Source: Limnomonas spitsbergensis (Eukaryota; Chlorophyta; Chlorophyceae; Chlamydomonadales). Taken from it: DNA of 64,000 nt. Positions 1 through 9,803 of the stretch are shown one piece after another (the stretch's first letter is position 1; each line of letters opens with the position of its first letter). Both the position numbers and the translations under genes were made by a program. The notes under the pieces are model-generated. The model had not been told where the DNA came from and searched no databases. It saw only the letters and a list, made by a program, of their open reading frames with translations. The DNA lies in NCBI GenBank assembly GCA_037349105.1, contig JAYJMM010000113.1, positions 1,116,001 to 1,180,000 of the forward strand. Direction: 5' to 3'.

Positions 1-666
1 AATAATTTTCCGGGTCGGTAGAATTAGAAGTTAATGTCAGGCCTTCGTATGCACTGGTGTAAATAGTAGTTGTACCTGCTATTGAGATGGCGATAGTGTA
101 GGAGGCGTCATGGGTCATAGCCAGCACCCCATTAAAGGTGTACTGAAGTGAACTGTTGCTACGCGTCCACGTGTATCCACTATCTTGACTGGTGGCGTAA
201 TATGTGTCCGTCACCGAAAGCAAGATCGTGCCGTTGCCAGAGCCTGCAATTCCAATATACCTCGTATTTGATTCAAAAGACGTTACCGACGACCGATCCA
301 CCCACGTCGCTCCACTGTCAATACTTGTGAACACACCAGCCATTGAAGATGCTGCCAATTTCACACCGTCCCATGAGATGGTTATGCCAGTCCAGACCTC
401 GACATTTGCCCTGGGCGACCAAGAACTCCCAGAGTCAGCGCTGATGTATATATGTCCATTAGAGATTGTGGCTGCCATCTTGGTGCCATCGTCTGACATT
501 GCAATGCTTGTCCACTGACTTCCCCCAGTTTCTACCGACCGCTCAAGCCATGCGTCACCTCCATTGAGACTAATCCAAATGCTCCCGTTCACAATAACCA
601 CTGCAAGTGTTAGGCCGTCAGCACTGGAAGCCACAGAGGGTGCGGTAAATGGAGACGATAGGCCAC
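1..666 (-). CDS. Asp-box (BNR-like) repeat exon, 3' part of HRGP gene, partial
   Basis: This is an open minus-strand frame of about 222 codons that runs off the left edge, so the C-terminus is missing. It carries four Asp-box signatures (S-x-D-x-G-x-x-W type): SLNGGDAW at 548-571, SADSGSSW at 419-442, SIDSGATW at 302-325 and SQDSGYTW at 167-190. They are regularly spaced, as in BNR/sialidase-type or photosynthesis-factor-like beta-propellers. Asp-boxes mark a fold, not an enzyme, so no activity is assigned. The exon begins at 666 after a TGTCACAG acceptor and needs one base from the upstream exon. The donor after 1397 supplies exactly one base, so the two exons join in frame (Pro-rich tail then Ser-Gly-Leu-Ser-Ser-Pro). 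The likely product is a secreted wall or surface protein. It could instead be a separate gene, but the phase match argues for one gene. Confidence 0.75.
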
Positions 667-912
667 CTGTGACATAGATGAGACAAAGAGTTACATGCAA
701 GTCATTATGTTATAGATAACTGCACATAGCCACACAAGTGAAGCATTGGGTCTCTAGGATGGTAAATGATGGCTACACCCGACTCCAACAGGGTATGTCT
801 TCAGGTTGCCCCCCGAGCTGTGCTTATTGTTCCCTTCACCAACACGCCCATGAGGGAAGTAGTTTATTCCTTCAAAATACATCGGTGTGCAACGTAAGGA
901 AACATCAATGCA

Positions 913-1316
913 CTGCATCAGGGCACATCAACGTACTGCATCAAGGTACATCAGGATACATCATCAGGGCACATCAACGTACTGCATCAAGGTACATCAG
1001 GGTACAGCATCAGGGCACATCAGGGTACAGCATCAGGGCACATCAACGTACTGCATCAAGGTACATCAGGGTACAGCATCAGGGCACGTCAGGGTACAGC
1101 ATCAGGGCACATCAGGGTACAGCATCAGGGCACATCATGGTACAGCATCAGGGCACATCAGGGTACAACATCATGGCACATCAGGGTACGGCATCAGGGC
1201 ACATCAGGGTGCGGCATCAGGGTGCAGCATTAGGGTACTACATTAGGGTACAACAGGGAACGGCCGCAAGGTACATCAAGGTACAACATCAGGGCACATC
1301 AGGGTACAGCATCATG
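913..1316. repeat. 23-bp minisatellite in the HRGP intron
   Basis: About 17 imperfect copies of a 23-bp unit built from gcatcagggcac and atcagggtaca, with a variant cacatcaacgtactg. It lies inside the proposed 730-bp intron (667-1396). Open frames over it in both plus frames are low-complexity products of the repeat, not genes. Confidence 0.9.
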
Positions 1317-1396
1317 ACCCTTACTTCATTTCTGCCGCATTATTTGAATTCGCGTTAAACATGTAATGGCCAATCCTTCCCTAGCCTGACACTCAC

Positions 1397-2594
1397 TTGG
1401 GGATGGGGGGACGGGTGACGGAGGGGAAGGAGAAGGAGGAACAGGCGGGGAGAAAACATATCGAGGTGGGTGGGGAGGTGAGGGGGGCGGCATTGGTGGG
1501 GAAGGAGAGAGTGGGGGAGAAGGAGGGAATGGAGGGGGAAGGGGGTTGGGGGGTGTAGGGGGTGAGGGGCCTGGGGGTGAGGGAGATGGCGGGATAGGGG
1601 GTTGGGGGTTGGGAGGGACAGGGATAGGCGGCGAGGGGGGAGGGGGGAAAGGAGGCAGAGGGAGCCCAGAGGGTGCAGGCAGAGGCGATGGGCTTGGCGG
1701 TGTTGGGGGAGATGGGCTCGGGTCGGGAGGAGGGGTGACGTATCCAGGGGGGAAGGGGGGGGGAGAGGGGAAGGGGGGAGGGGGTGGTGGGGAGGGGGGC
1801 GAAGGAGGGGGGGGCATGGGCGGTGCAGGGTTTGTGCGGGCTCCAAAGAGAGCGTCTTGGCGGATAATCCTAGGATGAATGGCATTGGGAAACCACTTAT
1901 CTCCGAACCATGATACGTAGGTTAAGAACTGATACGGCAGGCAGATAGAGAAGGATGAGCAGGTGTTCACCGTCCAGTGCAGGGCCGGGTTGTTGAGCGT
2001 GTTCTGTATGAAGGGTCCGCCAGTCACGTTGTAGGCCTCGCCACCAGTCGCGTCGTTGGAGTTAGGATTGCCACAGAACGCAAAGGATAGACACGCGCTG
2101 AACGTCACTTTGACGTACTCACTGCCAGTAATGGCAGGTGTGATACGAGGCCAAGCGCTCGCCTCGATCGAGGCGATGTACACTGTGTCGAGCGGGCTGG
2201 TGAGAGACGTGGGTGTTGGCACGAAAAACACTTGAGCGAGGGCGGCAGCCAAGTCAGCTTTAAACTCCAGAGAAGTCCCGGCGGGGTTCAGGTTGTTGGC
2301 AATGTCGCTATAATTTGTCCTGATGTAGAGGACCCACCGCTCAGGCTGGGAAAAGTAGAACGTGCCGTTCGTGTTGTTAAACGTCATGCTCATGTCACGA
2401 GTTTGATTAAGATTGGCGGATAGCGACTTGGGGGGTGATGGTGGTGTGGGGGAGCGAGGAGGGTTGGGCGGATTTGGTGCTTGAGCTTGTGCACTGTGAT
2501 GAGATGCCAACAGCGTCAAAAGCATGGCCACGAAGCCACGGTGGGAGAACGATGGCATGGCTGATGTTGTGGGAGAAACAGTTGATGCACGCAT
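1397..2594 (-). CDS. Secreted hydroxyproline-rich glycoprotein, 5' exon
   Basis: This exon has 399 codons from the first in-frame ATG at 2594; the frame is open a little further upstream but without ATG. Residues 1-37 form a signal peptide (hydrophobic core FVAMLLTLLA at 21-30, likely cleavage after AQA); the Met at residue 13 (2558) could also be the start. Residues about 40-57 are a short Pro-rich stretch. Residues about 60-265 are a globular part with several N-x-S/T sites and a few Cys (FSACLSFAFC, VNTCSSFSIC). Residues about 270-399 are an SPPPP/PPSP-rich rod typical of green-algal hydroxyproline-rich glycoproteins. Pherophorin-type architecture is similar, but I cannot confirm that domain. 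Read straight through, the frame ends at a stop at 1326. A consensus donor (GTGAGT at 1396-1391) just after the Pro-rich part makes splicing to the Asp-box exon at 666 more likely. Predicted location: cell wall or extracellular matrix. Confidence 0.75.
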
Positions 2595-2679
2595 CAGACT
2601 TCGCCTGGTGCACGTATCCAAGCCAGAAAGTTGATCGGCGGGCGCGGCGGCGGAGGGGCGGGGACAGGTAGACACTTGT

Positions 2680-3040
2680 GCGGTCTGTCAACCTAAGGGC
2701 GAGAACAAGATGAAGGACGAGCTCAAAACAAGCGGTGTTACACGGCATGGTATATGTACGACGTGACCCTTCTGCCACACCCGGAAGCTAGGCTTCACTC
2801 TTTCTGGGAGTACCAGTAGATAAGTTTTTTCTCGTGTCACATGAGTTGCGCTTGTACAGCGTCGCGCTTGCCAACTCAGCTCGATACTGTGACAACTCAG
2901 CCTTGGAGTCGGTTGGGCGAATCGCGTTTCTAATTGATCTTAATCTTCTTCGTTCACATGCGTTCGTATGCTGCTGCTGCCTGGAGTCGTGTAGTGGGCG
3001 CCTCGGCCAGCCTTTCGGTTGCGCTCTAGGTCTCGGGGTG
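2680..3040. other. Upstream/intergenic sequence
   Basis: Sequence upstream of the HRGP gene. No convincing gene was seen. A weak AT-rich TATA-like stretch (catataccatg on the minus strand, near 2750) could be a promoter element, but this is not strongly supported. Confidence 0.4.
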
Positions 3041-3599
3041 TGAGCGGCTAACAGCACGTTTCTAATTGGGACCTGGAAAAAAAGTGTACGACGTTCTTGT
3101 GGTTTTCGGGAGATTTCCGGGGAGGGTGTTTCTGCAAACACACCGGAGCCAGACACCGAGTCAGGAAAGGCACTTATAGACACACTTCGGAAGTGCGGCT
3201 TGAAGGCAAGATGAGGGTTCGGAAGTGCCAAGGCCACGTTCGAAAGTGCCTGCCTGTTTGTTAAAGTGTGGCTAAAACCCTGTTTCAAACCCCCCTCCTG
3301 CTTCTTCCTTCTCTCTTCGTTCCGCGACCGTGCATGCGATGTACCTGTAAACTCTATAATTAATCACCTTCATAAATGTGTAGCGACTCGGGCGAAGAAG
3401 CTGGTGCAGAAAATGCTCACAGACAAACACAGCCCAGGAACACTGTCCATTCCGGCCAATCAGGCCATGTCGAAAGCCGTTCGTGCTGTGGACGGAGTCT
3501 CCCACAGGCTTGTTGGCATCAGCGACAGAGCAGAAGAGGGAGCACGTAGCTAGGCGATAGGCGCTTGTGCTCATGAGCGTAAATTATGAGGCCGACAAC

Positions 3600-3905
3600 T
3601 TGGGTGGACTCAGGCAGCAGCTGGCTATGGGCCCCTTGGATGGGCTCGAGAAGCAGCTGGCTCCAAACCCTTTGGGTGGACTGATGCATCATCTGGCTCC
3701 AGCAGCCACCGTGGGTGGACCCATGCAGCAGCTGGCTCCATGCCCATTGGGTGGACAAGGACAGCACCTGGATCTAGGCTCCTTGGTTAGCTCCTTGCAG
3801 CAGCTGGCTGGCTCCAGGCACCTTGGGTAGACTCAGGCAGCAGTGGACCCCAGGCCCCTTGGGTAGACCCATGCAGAAGCTGGGTACATGCCCATGTAGC
3901 AGCTG
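3600..3905. repeat. Degenerate ~54-bp tandem repeat
   Basis: About six diverged units based on cagcagctggctcc followed by cccnttgggtggac. Open frames on both strands (for example an LAPNPLGGL-type peptide) are repeat by-products. Confidence 0.75.
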
Positions 3906-3955
3906 GTGTGTCAGAACCCACAACAACATGTGCCTTTAAAAAAGTCACTGCCTAG

Positions 3956-4264
3956 ATGTTTGTTGACAGAACAAGAATGCTGGCCACTCCTCCAGTGAAT
4001 TGTGTGGTCAGCCTATATGCAGCAGATGGGGTCGTGAAGAAACTCCAGCAGGCTTTTGGCAGAGGTGTGCTTCTCGTTCCTCCCACAGTGGTTGCAAAGG
4101 AGTGGGAGCTGGACACCTCAGAGAACCAACAACCATTGATGCGCAAGCAGCCAGCACGACACGAAGAGGAAATTCCCAGCCTGTTTCAAAGATCAAAAAT
4201 GCGATTGAGTATCGGTAGTTGGACAACTGACATTCACAGGAACTGGCGTGTTTCAAATGAGTGA
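3956..4264 (+). other. 102-codon open frame, unassigned
   Basis: An ATG-started frame inside the inverted-repeat element. Its composition is less biased than the flanking repeats (contains MLATPPVNCVVSLYAADG and SKMRLSIGSWTTD), so it may be a remnant of coding sequence. I recognise no family. There is no adjacent splice context or paralogue in the window to support a real gene. Confidence 0.2.
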
Positions 4265-4369
4265 TGCTGGTGGAATATCAGAGCTGATAATGGGGTATAT
4301 TGCTGTTTGGGGACCCCACTGAGCACTAGGGCCGTTCGACAGATTGGGAACTTCATCTGTGAATTTGTT

Positions 4370-4925
4370 TATTGTTTTTTCCTGATGGATTCCATGCCCG
4401 CATGTTTTTTGTTAACTATCCTGCAAGTTTGGACGCATTCTATTATCATTTGTTTCAGCATGTGCCCTGGCTATGCCTCTCATGGGGGCCCGATGCAGCG
4501 GAATGGCTGAAAACTTGGTCTGTGAGACTTGTTCTATTTTGTTTCAAAATGAATTCCTTGTCGAAATGTTCCTTCTTTACTATCCTACAAGTTTGGAAGC
4601 ATTATATGGTACTGTTTTTCCATCAGGACCTTCGGCTACGCCTCTGCTCTTGGGGGGGGGCCCAAAGCAGGCCAACAGCCTGAAATTAAGTAAGTTAATT
4701 CAGCTACAGAATGCTACCGTATCCGGGTACGTAAGGCACCTCGTCTCAACCTAGACATAAACCAACGTGAGCACTATGAATTGATTCAACTGCTGGCCTA
4801 TGCCGTGTACTGTGCTACAGCTTAGACTGCGGACATGAGACTGATCTGGCAATGCAATCCAACTGCTGGATGATATTCGAAGATTAAAGATCCCCCATTA
4901 CCTCGTCTCAACCTGGATATAAACT
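4370..4925. repeat. ~165-bp diverged direct duplications
   Basis: The segment around 4405-4500 (taactatcctgcaagtttgg ... cctggctatgcctctcatgg) recurs at 4570-4665 (tactatcctacaagtttgga ... cttcggctacgcctctgctc). A second pair, cctcgtctcaacctagacat at 4739 and cctcgtctcaacctggatat at 4899, has similar spacing. Both point to old tandem duplication. Confidence 0.6.
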
Positions 4926-4999
4926 CAGGTAAGTTTAGTACGGTGCATACCTGCTGAGCCTTGCTGAACGCTCGGCTGGGTGGGGCTGGTAGGGAGGTC

Positions 5000-5147
5000 C
5001 CACTACCAGCTGCCTCACTACCAGCTGTCCCACTACCAGCTGTCCCACTACCAGCTGTCTCGCTACCAGCTGTCCCACTACCAGCTGTCCCACTACCAGC
5101 TGCCTCACTACCAGCTGTCCCACTACCGGCTGTCCCGCTACCAGCTG
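5000..5147. repeat. 15-bp minisatellite
   Basis: About ten near-perfect copies of cactaccagctgtcc, a few with gcc, tct or a ccggc variant. The length is a multiple of three, so all frames stay open; the Val/Ala/Leu/Pro and Gln/Val/Gly repeat peptides predicted here are not treated as genes. Confidence 0.95.
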
Positions 5148-5164
5148 AATAGCACTGCTCTTAA

Positions 5165-6090
5165 CAGCATGTATGGGCGGGCGCTGCTCGTATGGACTTG
5201 GTGATGCGCATGAGGGCAGGGTGCCGCGCAAATGGTTGGGCTCTGCGCTTATGGACGTGGTGATGCGCATGAGGGCAGGGTGCGGCACATATTAGCGGGT
5301 GCTGCTCATATGGCTGGAGTGGAGTGTTGCGCATGAGGGCAAGGTGCAACGCAAATGGACGGGCGCTGTGCGTATGGCTGTAGTGATGCGCATATTGGTG
5401 GGCGCTGCTCATAGAAACGGGACCATGCGCACGAGGGTCGGGGGCAGTGTTTATGGGCGGGCTGTTGTGCATGAGGGTAGGGTGCAGCGCAAGCGGGCGG
5501 GCGCTACTCTTACAGGCGGGCTCTTACACATGAGGATAGTGTGTAGCGCACATGGGCGGGCGCTGCTCATATGGCTGGAGTGATACGCATGAAGGTTGGG
5601 GGCAGCGCAAATGGGCGGCGCTGCTCTTATGGGCGGGCTCCTACGCATGAGGATAGTGTGCAGAGAACATGGGCGGGCGCTGCTCATATGGCTGGAGTGA
5701 TGCGCATGAGGGTTGGGGGCAGCGCATATGGGCAGGCTCCTACGCATGAGGATAGTGTGCAGCGCACATGGACGGGCGGCGGCGCTAATCATACGGCTGG
5801 AGGGATACACATGAGGATAGTGTTTGCAACGCAAGTGGGCGGGTGCTACACATATGGACGGGCTGATGCGCATGAGGGTAGGGTGCAGCGCATATGGGTG
5901 GGCACTGTTCAAATACCGTAGATGAGGCGATGAGCATCAGGGTTGGGGGCAGCGCATATGGGCGGGCGATTTGCATGAGAATAGGGTGCAGCGCATATGG
6001 GCAGGCACTGCTCATTTCGAAGGGGTGACGCGCATGAGGGCAGGGTGAACTGGTGAAGCGCATTTTGCACATGGGTAGGGCACCGAGCAT
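5165..6090. repeat. Degenerate G-rich minisatellite, ~60-bp units
   Basis: Irregular repetition of gggcgggcgctgctcatatg, gctggagtgatgcgcatgag and ggttgggggcagcgca modules over about 0.9 kb. Spacing varies between about 55 and 65 bp with higher-order pairing. Many open frames appear on both strands because of the composition; none is a credible gene. Confidence 0.85.
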
Positions 6091-7319
6091 GCAAAGCAGA
6101 CAGGGCCTCCTATGTTTCCAGCTCCAGTTTCAGGGGCAATTGCAAATCTGCAGTAAGGCATGATCCCAACCCAAGGCCAGAGGGCATTAGTTCCCTTGCC
6201 TCAGCTGCCAGGCCCAGGGCCCGGGTGTCAGTATCTGACCCTGCACCGCGTGACTCTGAAGGGCCATCATAATTCTTGTGGCCCTGCGTTATAAAACCTG
6301 CCTGTGGGGCTCCTCCAGTGCTGTCGCGATCGTCCGAGCATCTGTCGATAGCGCAATCCTTCCTATTTTCCACCATGTTCACCAAAACCAGCCCACCAAA
6401 TGCCACGAGATGGGCACAGTTAAGCATATTAAAATGCATACCATACCCAGATGCTTAGGATTGAGGCAGGAGAATAAACTCTTTGGGCACGCCCTGATAA
6501 TACCTGGGTGGCTTTCGAAAGTGGCCTTGGCACTTCCGAACCGTTGTTCGACTCAGCACTTCCGAAGTGTGTCCATAAGTCGGTTTCCTGTATGAGACAC
6601 CGGAACGTGAGGCCGCGTAATCTTGCGTGGTTCAGGGTTTACTGCGATATTGCCGAATGTGTGTCTATATCTTCTCTGCGCTGTTGCTACTGCTGCCGCT
6701 GCTGATGATGATGATAATGACGATGATAGGGATGACTCCGTCGCTCGCAGAGTGACCAAGGCCGAGGCGGCCCGTGGCCTTTCTGCAGGGCCGCCCCAAT
6801 CACTACCGTCCGATAAGTTCATGTGAAGAAAAATGCGGCGATTAATATTGATAAACAAAAGCCATTCGAAGGCCTGAAAACTCTCCGGGCTGTTTGGAAT
6901 TTCCGGGGAGGGGGGGAGGTCCCCGGAAAACAAGAGACTTTATGTACGACTCTTGGTGGCCCTCTACGACTCTAAAGGGCCCGGAGATTTTCCGGGGTCC
7001 AGTGTTTCTGCTCAAAACGACCCGGAAACACCCCGGAAAGTTTCCCAGGTCCAATCAGAAACGCGCTGTAAACCACATAGACACGTCAAAGTGATATATT
7101 GGATGCATGGCAGCCTCCAATGCATGCCGGGGGGCGGGACCGGCCCATGTTTAACATTCACAGACTCTCAGTACCCAATCCCCAAAATGATAAGTTTATG
7201 AGCTCGTCTGATCGTGCACATATGTGCATGCATGAGCTTAGTAAAGCCCAGCAGCAGCAAGGCTAAGAAGGCGCGTGTGTCAGGCAGCGTCTACCCGTCT
7301 GTGCCAGGCAGGCTAACTG

Positions 7320-7745
7320 TGACGGCAACCAGCACAACAGCAGCGGTCGCAGCATCAGGGCCCCCCCTCGTTGCGCTGCTGAACAGGCAGCCGGTGATGC
7401 CACCTAGCGCGAAGACTGCAGTGGCAGCAGCATGGACCCCCCACGTTGCGCTGAGCATGCAGCCATGTCACAGCAACCAGCGCAACAGCGGCGGTCGCAG
7501 CAGCAGGGCCCCCCCACGTTGCGCTGCTGAACAGGCAGCCGGTTACGCCACCCAGCACGTAGATGGCAGTGGCAGCAGCAGGGACCCCCCACGTTGCGCT
7601 GAGCAGGCGGCCATGTGACAGCAATCTGCGCAACAGCAGCGGTGGCAGCAGCAGGGCCCCACCTCGTTTTGCTGCTGAACAGGCAGCTGTTGACGCCATC
7701 CAGCGCGACGGTGGCGGCGGTGGCAGCAACAGGGATCCCCCTCCA
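7320..7745. repeat. Degenerate ~110-120-bp tandem repeat
   Basis: Three to four units containing agcagcagggcccccc, acgttgcgctgctgaacagg and cagccggtnacgccaccc. The overlapping plus and minus open frames (Ala- or Cys-rich) are shadows of the repeat. Confidence 0.75.
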
Positions 7746-7749
7746 TGCG

Positions 7750-8200
7750 CTCGACTGTTTTAGTGATATGTCCATGTTGTCTGTTAGTAGGATCCAGCAA
7801 ACAGCAGTGCCATGTTGCCGGGCTGGTCGAGGCAAGGTGGCTGGTGGAGGAGTGATTGGAAAGAAGTCAAACACTAAGAAGTAGTGCTTGTGTGGGAATA
7901 TTTCTTGACGTGCATCATGCCCTAGTGGAGCTAGTTTTTCAAAGACTCCTAGGAGGAGTTTGCTTTGTTGAATTCCTTGATTCAGTGCTGCTTGTAAAAA
8001 AATCTGGCAACGATCAGTTCAGTACGACACTATTGAAGGATGGTATATTTGACGTCCCATGAGCCAGAAGTACTGCTTATGAAAGTGACTTACTCAGCCC
8101 AGGCTGTGAAGCATTCCGGCAGCTCACTGAACGACGAAGGTTCATGTCACCTGTAGTATTACTACAATTTTTGGGTATCACCGATTCCGGCTTGAACTTG
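7750..8200. other. No recognisable gene
   Basis: Short open frames exist on both strands but none has a recognisable motif or supporting context. Unassigned spacer between tandem repeats. Confidence 0.4.
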
Positions 8201-8204
8201 GCAA

Positions 8205-8815
8205 GCCGGCGGGCGCTTGGCGTCCAGTATTGCCTCTGTGTCACGGGCTTACGGTCAAAGCTACTTAATTTATTCAGGTACAACTAACATGTTGCAGAGC
8301 GGCTAACTACTCTGAGCCATACTTTATTTTTTAACCTGTATAATACTGCAGACAGCTAGGGCCGCTGGCCACCAAGAGAGGACATCATGTGAATGAACTA
8401 AAGCGCTTGGAGCGGGTGCTTAGCGTAGGCAGTATTGCTGCTGCGTTCCGGGCTGAAGGCCAAAGCTTCTTAATGAATTCAGTTACAACTTGTAACGGGC
8501 TATATAGCCAACATCCCTGAGCAATACTGCATGCAAGGCTGGGCCACTGGCCACCATGACTCCTGGTGGCATGTGACAGGACCATGAGAATGAACCAGTT
8601 GACAGGCGCGGGCGCTTAGTGCAGTCATCCGTATCTGGCGCTACTGCATCATGGGATTGCACCCAAAGCTTCTTAATTTATTCACTGTGTTACACCGGGC
8701 TGCAGTTGAGCTAAGTGCCCAGAGCCAAACTGCACATGAGGTCAAGCCTCTGGCCACAAAGAGAGGACATCCGATGGCAAGTGAATGAACTCAAGCCCGG
8801 CTTAAGGCTTTAGCG
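8205..8815. repeat. ~200-bp tandem repeat, three diverged copies
   Basis: The marker gcgcttagcg...gtattgc...aaagcttcttaatttattca occurs at about 8213, 8418 and 8608. Each copy is followed by a ctgagccatactg-like block and ggccaccaagagaggacat. Unit length is about 190-205 bp. Confidence 0.7.
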
Positions 8816-8856
8816 CCTCTCTTTCAAAGAGATAGCAAGATTAACTACGGTTGTAG

Positions 8857-8860
<4 letters not shown>

Positions 8861-8892
<32 letters not shown>
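8861..8892. repeat. (AT)16 microsatellite
   Basis: A perfect run of 16 AT dinucleotides. Confidence 0.98.
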
Positions 8893-8896
<4 letters not shown>

Positions 8897-9058
8897 CCTG
8901 ATCGCGGTAGTTAAATGATCCTGCATGTTTAACACTAATCAACATGACGAGTACTGATCTGTTTGTGACTAACAGAGTCTAATCAACGAGGACTGAGCTT
9001 TTGCACTCAACTCATAAAGCTTGCAAACTACACTCCTTGAAGTAGCTCTTCAGACGAC

Positions 9059-9079
9059 CAGCCTAGGGGCCCTAGGCTG
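9059..9079. other. Perfect inverted repeat / hairpin
   Basis: Arms CAGCCTAGG and CCTAGGCTG are separated by GGC, giving a strong 9-bp stem with a tiny loop. Function unknown. It lies between the 200-bp repeats and the retroelement. Confidence 0.6.
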
Positions 9080-9339
9080 ACCACGCTTGTGCATGATGCA
9101 ATTTCAGCTCATGCGCCTTGCTAGGTATAGACTACCACAGCATGGCAATGACATAACACCTCTGGGCCCTGCTAAAAATGGCCCGGCCGCGTGGGCGCCC
9201 AACTGTCCCGTTGGAAGAAAATAAACTTAAGATAAGAGGGAAATAAGGAGAAGAACACAAAGGAAAGAAATACCCCCCCCCAATGAAAAAAGAAAAAGGC
9301 AGCCCGAAGTATCCTTGCCCCTCTCAAGCCTATTCCCCA

Positions 9340-9662
9340 AGAAGGCAAAGAAAACTAGGCCTCAACAAAGCGTACGACGTCCTCAACAAAAGTCAGAGCC
9401 TCCCACCCAAGCCTACCCCGGTACAACTGTTGAAAGCCTGTGGCGCCCTCAGGGGGGCTTGCCCAACCTCTCAGCATGTAGCGGATCATGGACATAGATA
9501 AGCTTCATCATTCAGCGAGGGGTCCCCCCGAAAGAGCCAGTCCCCAGGGAGGCAAAAAAAGACAGCAGACTAGCCCTCAGCATAGTCTACCACGTCCTCA
9601 ACAAAAGCCAGAGCCTCCCACCCATGCCTGTCCTGGTACAACTGCTGAAAGTCCGTGGCGCC
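9340..9662. repeat. ~200-bp direct duplication of the ORF3 tail
   Basis: 9340-9450 and 9541-9662 are diverged direct copies (shared blocks: gcctcaacaaag/gcc, acgacgtcctcaacaaaag, cagagcctcccaccca, ggtacaactg, ggcgccct). On the minus strand both encode a related peptide, GAT-x-FQQLY...GWEAL-x-FVEDVV, followed by a stop. Confidence 0.75.
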
Positions 9663-9803
9663 CTGGGAATAGGTCAATGACGTTACACCTCTGGGCCCTG
9701 ATCCTTGAGGAATCCACTGTTCTGGCCTCTCCACTGCTGGCTGGGGTCTGACGCCCTCCTGCTGCTGCTGGGCTTGTGGAGCCCGCAGCGGATCCGTGAG
9801 CAC
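9570..9803 (-). CDS. Alternative-frame C-terminal tail of ORF3
   Basis: An open frame shifted +1 relative to ORF3 and overlapping its last ~200 bases. It encodes a peptide (VTSLTYSQGATDFQQLYQDR then GWEALAFVEDVVDYAEG) whose final part is also present in the duplicated copy at 9340-9450. Duplication and conservation of this frame suggest it, rather than the end of the ORF3 frame, is the original C-terminus, with a frameshift in between. It has no ATG of its own that I would use. Confidence 0.35.
   Translation of the reverse strand: MLTDPLRAPQAQQQQEGVRPQPAVERPEQWIPQGSGPRGVTSLTYSQGATDFQQLYQDRHGWEALAFVEDVVDYAEG

Larger units (their letters stand above)
3045..7078. mobile_element. Inverted-repeat-bounded element, probably non-autonomous DNA transposon
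   Basis: The left arm (about 3045-3262) and right arm (about 6500-7078) are inverted copies. Outer ends match as gctaACAGCaCGTTTCT and, read inward from the right, ggttTACAGCgCGTTTCT, followed by ATTGG(g)ACCTGG. Inner parts match over CACACTTCGGAAGTGC and GGTTCGGAAGTGCCAAGGCCAC. The right arm holds an extra 300 bp rich in ccggg and ccccgg. The interior holds minisatellites and a few short open frames, none recognisable as a transposase. No clear target-site duplication was seen, so this could also be two independent inverted insertions. Confidence 0.45.

Noticed and set aside
738..1358. Plus-strand 206-codon frame
   Set aside because: It is a translation of the 23-bp minisatellite inside the HRGP intron.
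1397..2594. Naming the gene a pherophorin
   Set aside because: The architecture is similar, but the globular part does not show a pattern I can confirm as the pherophorin domain.
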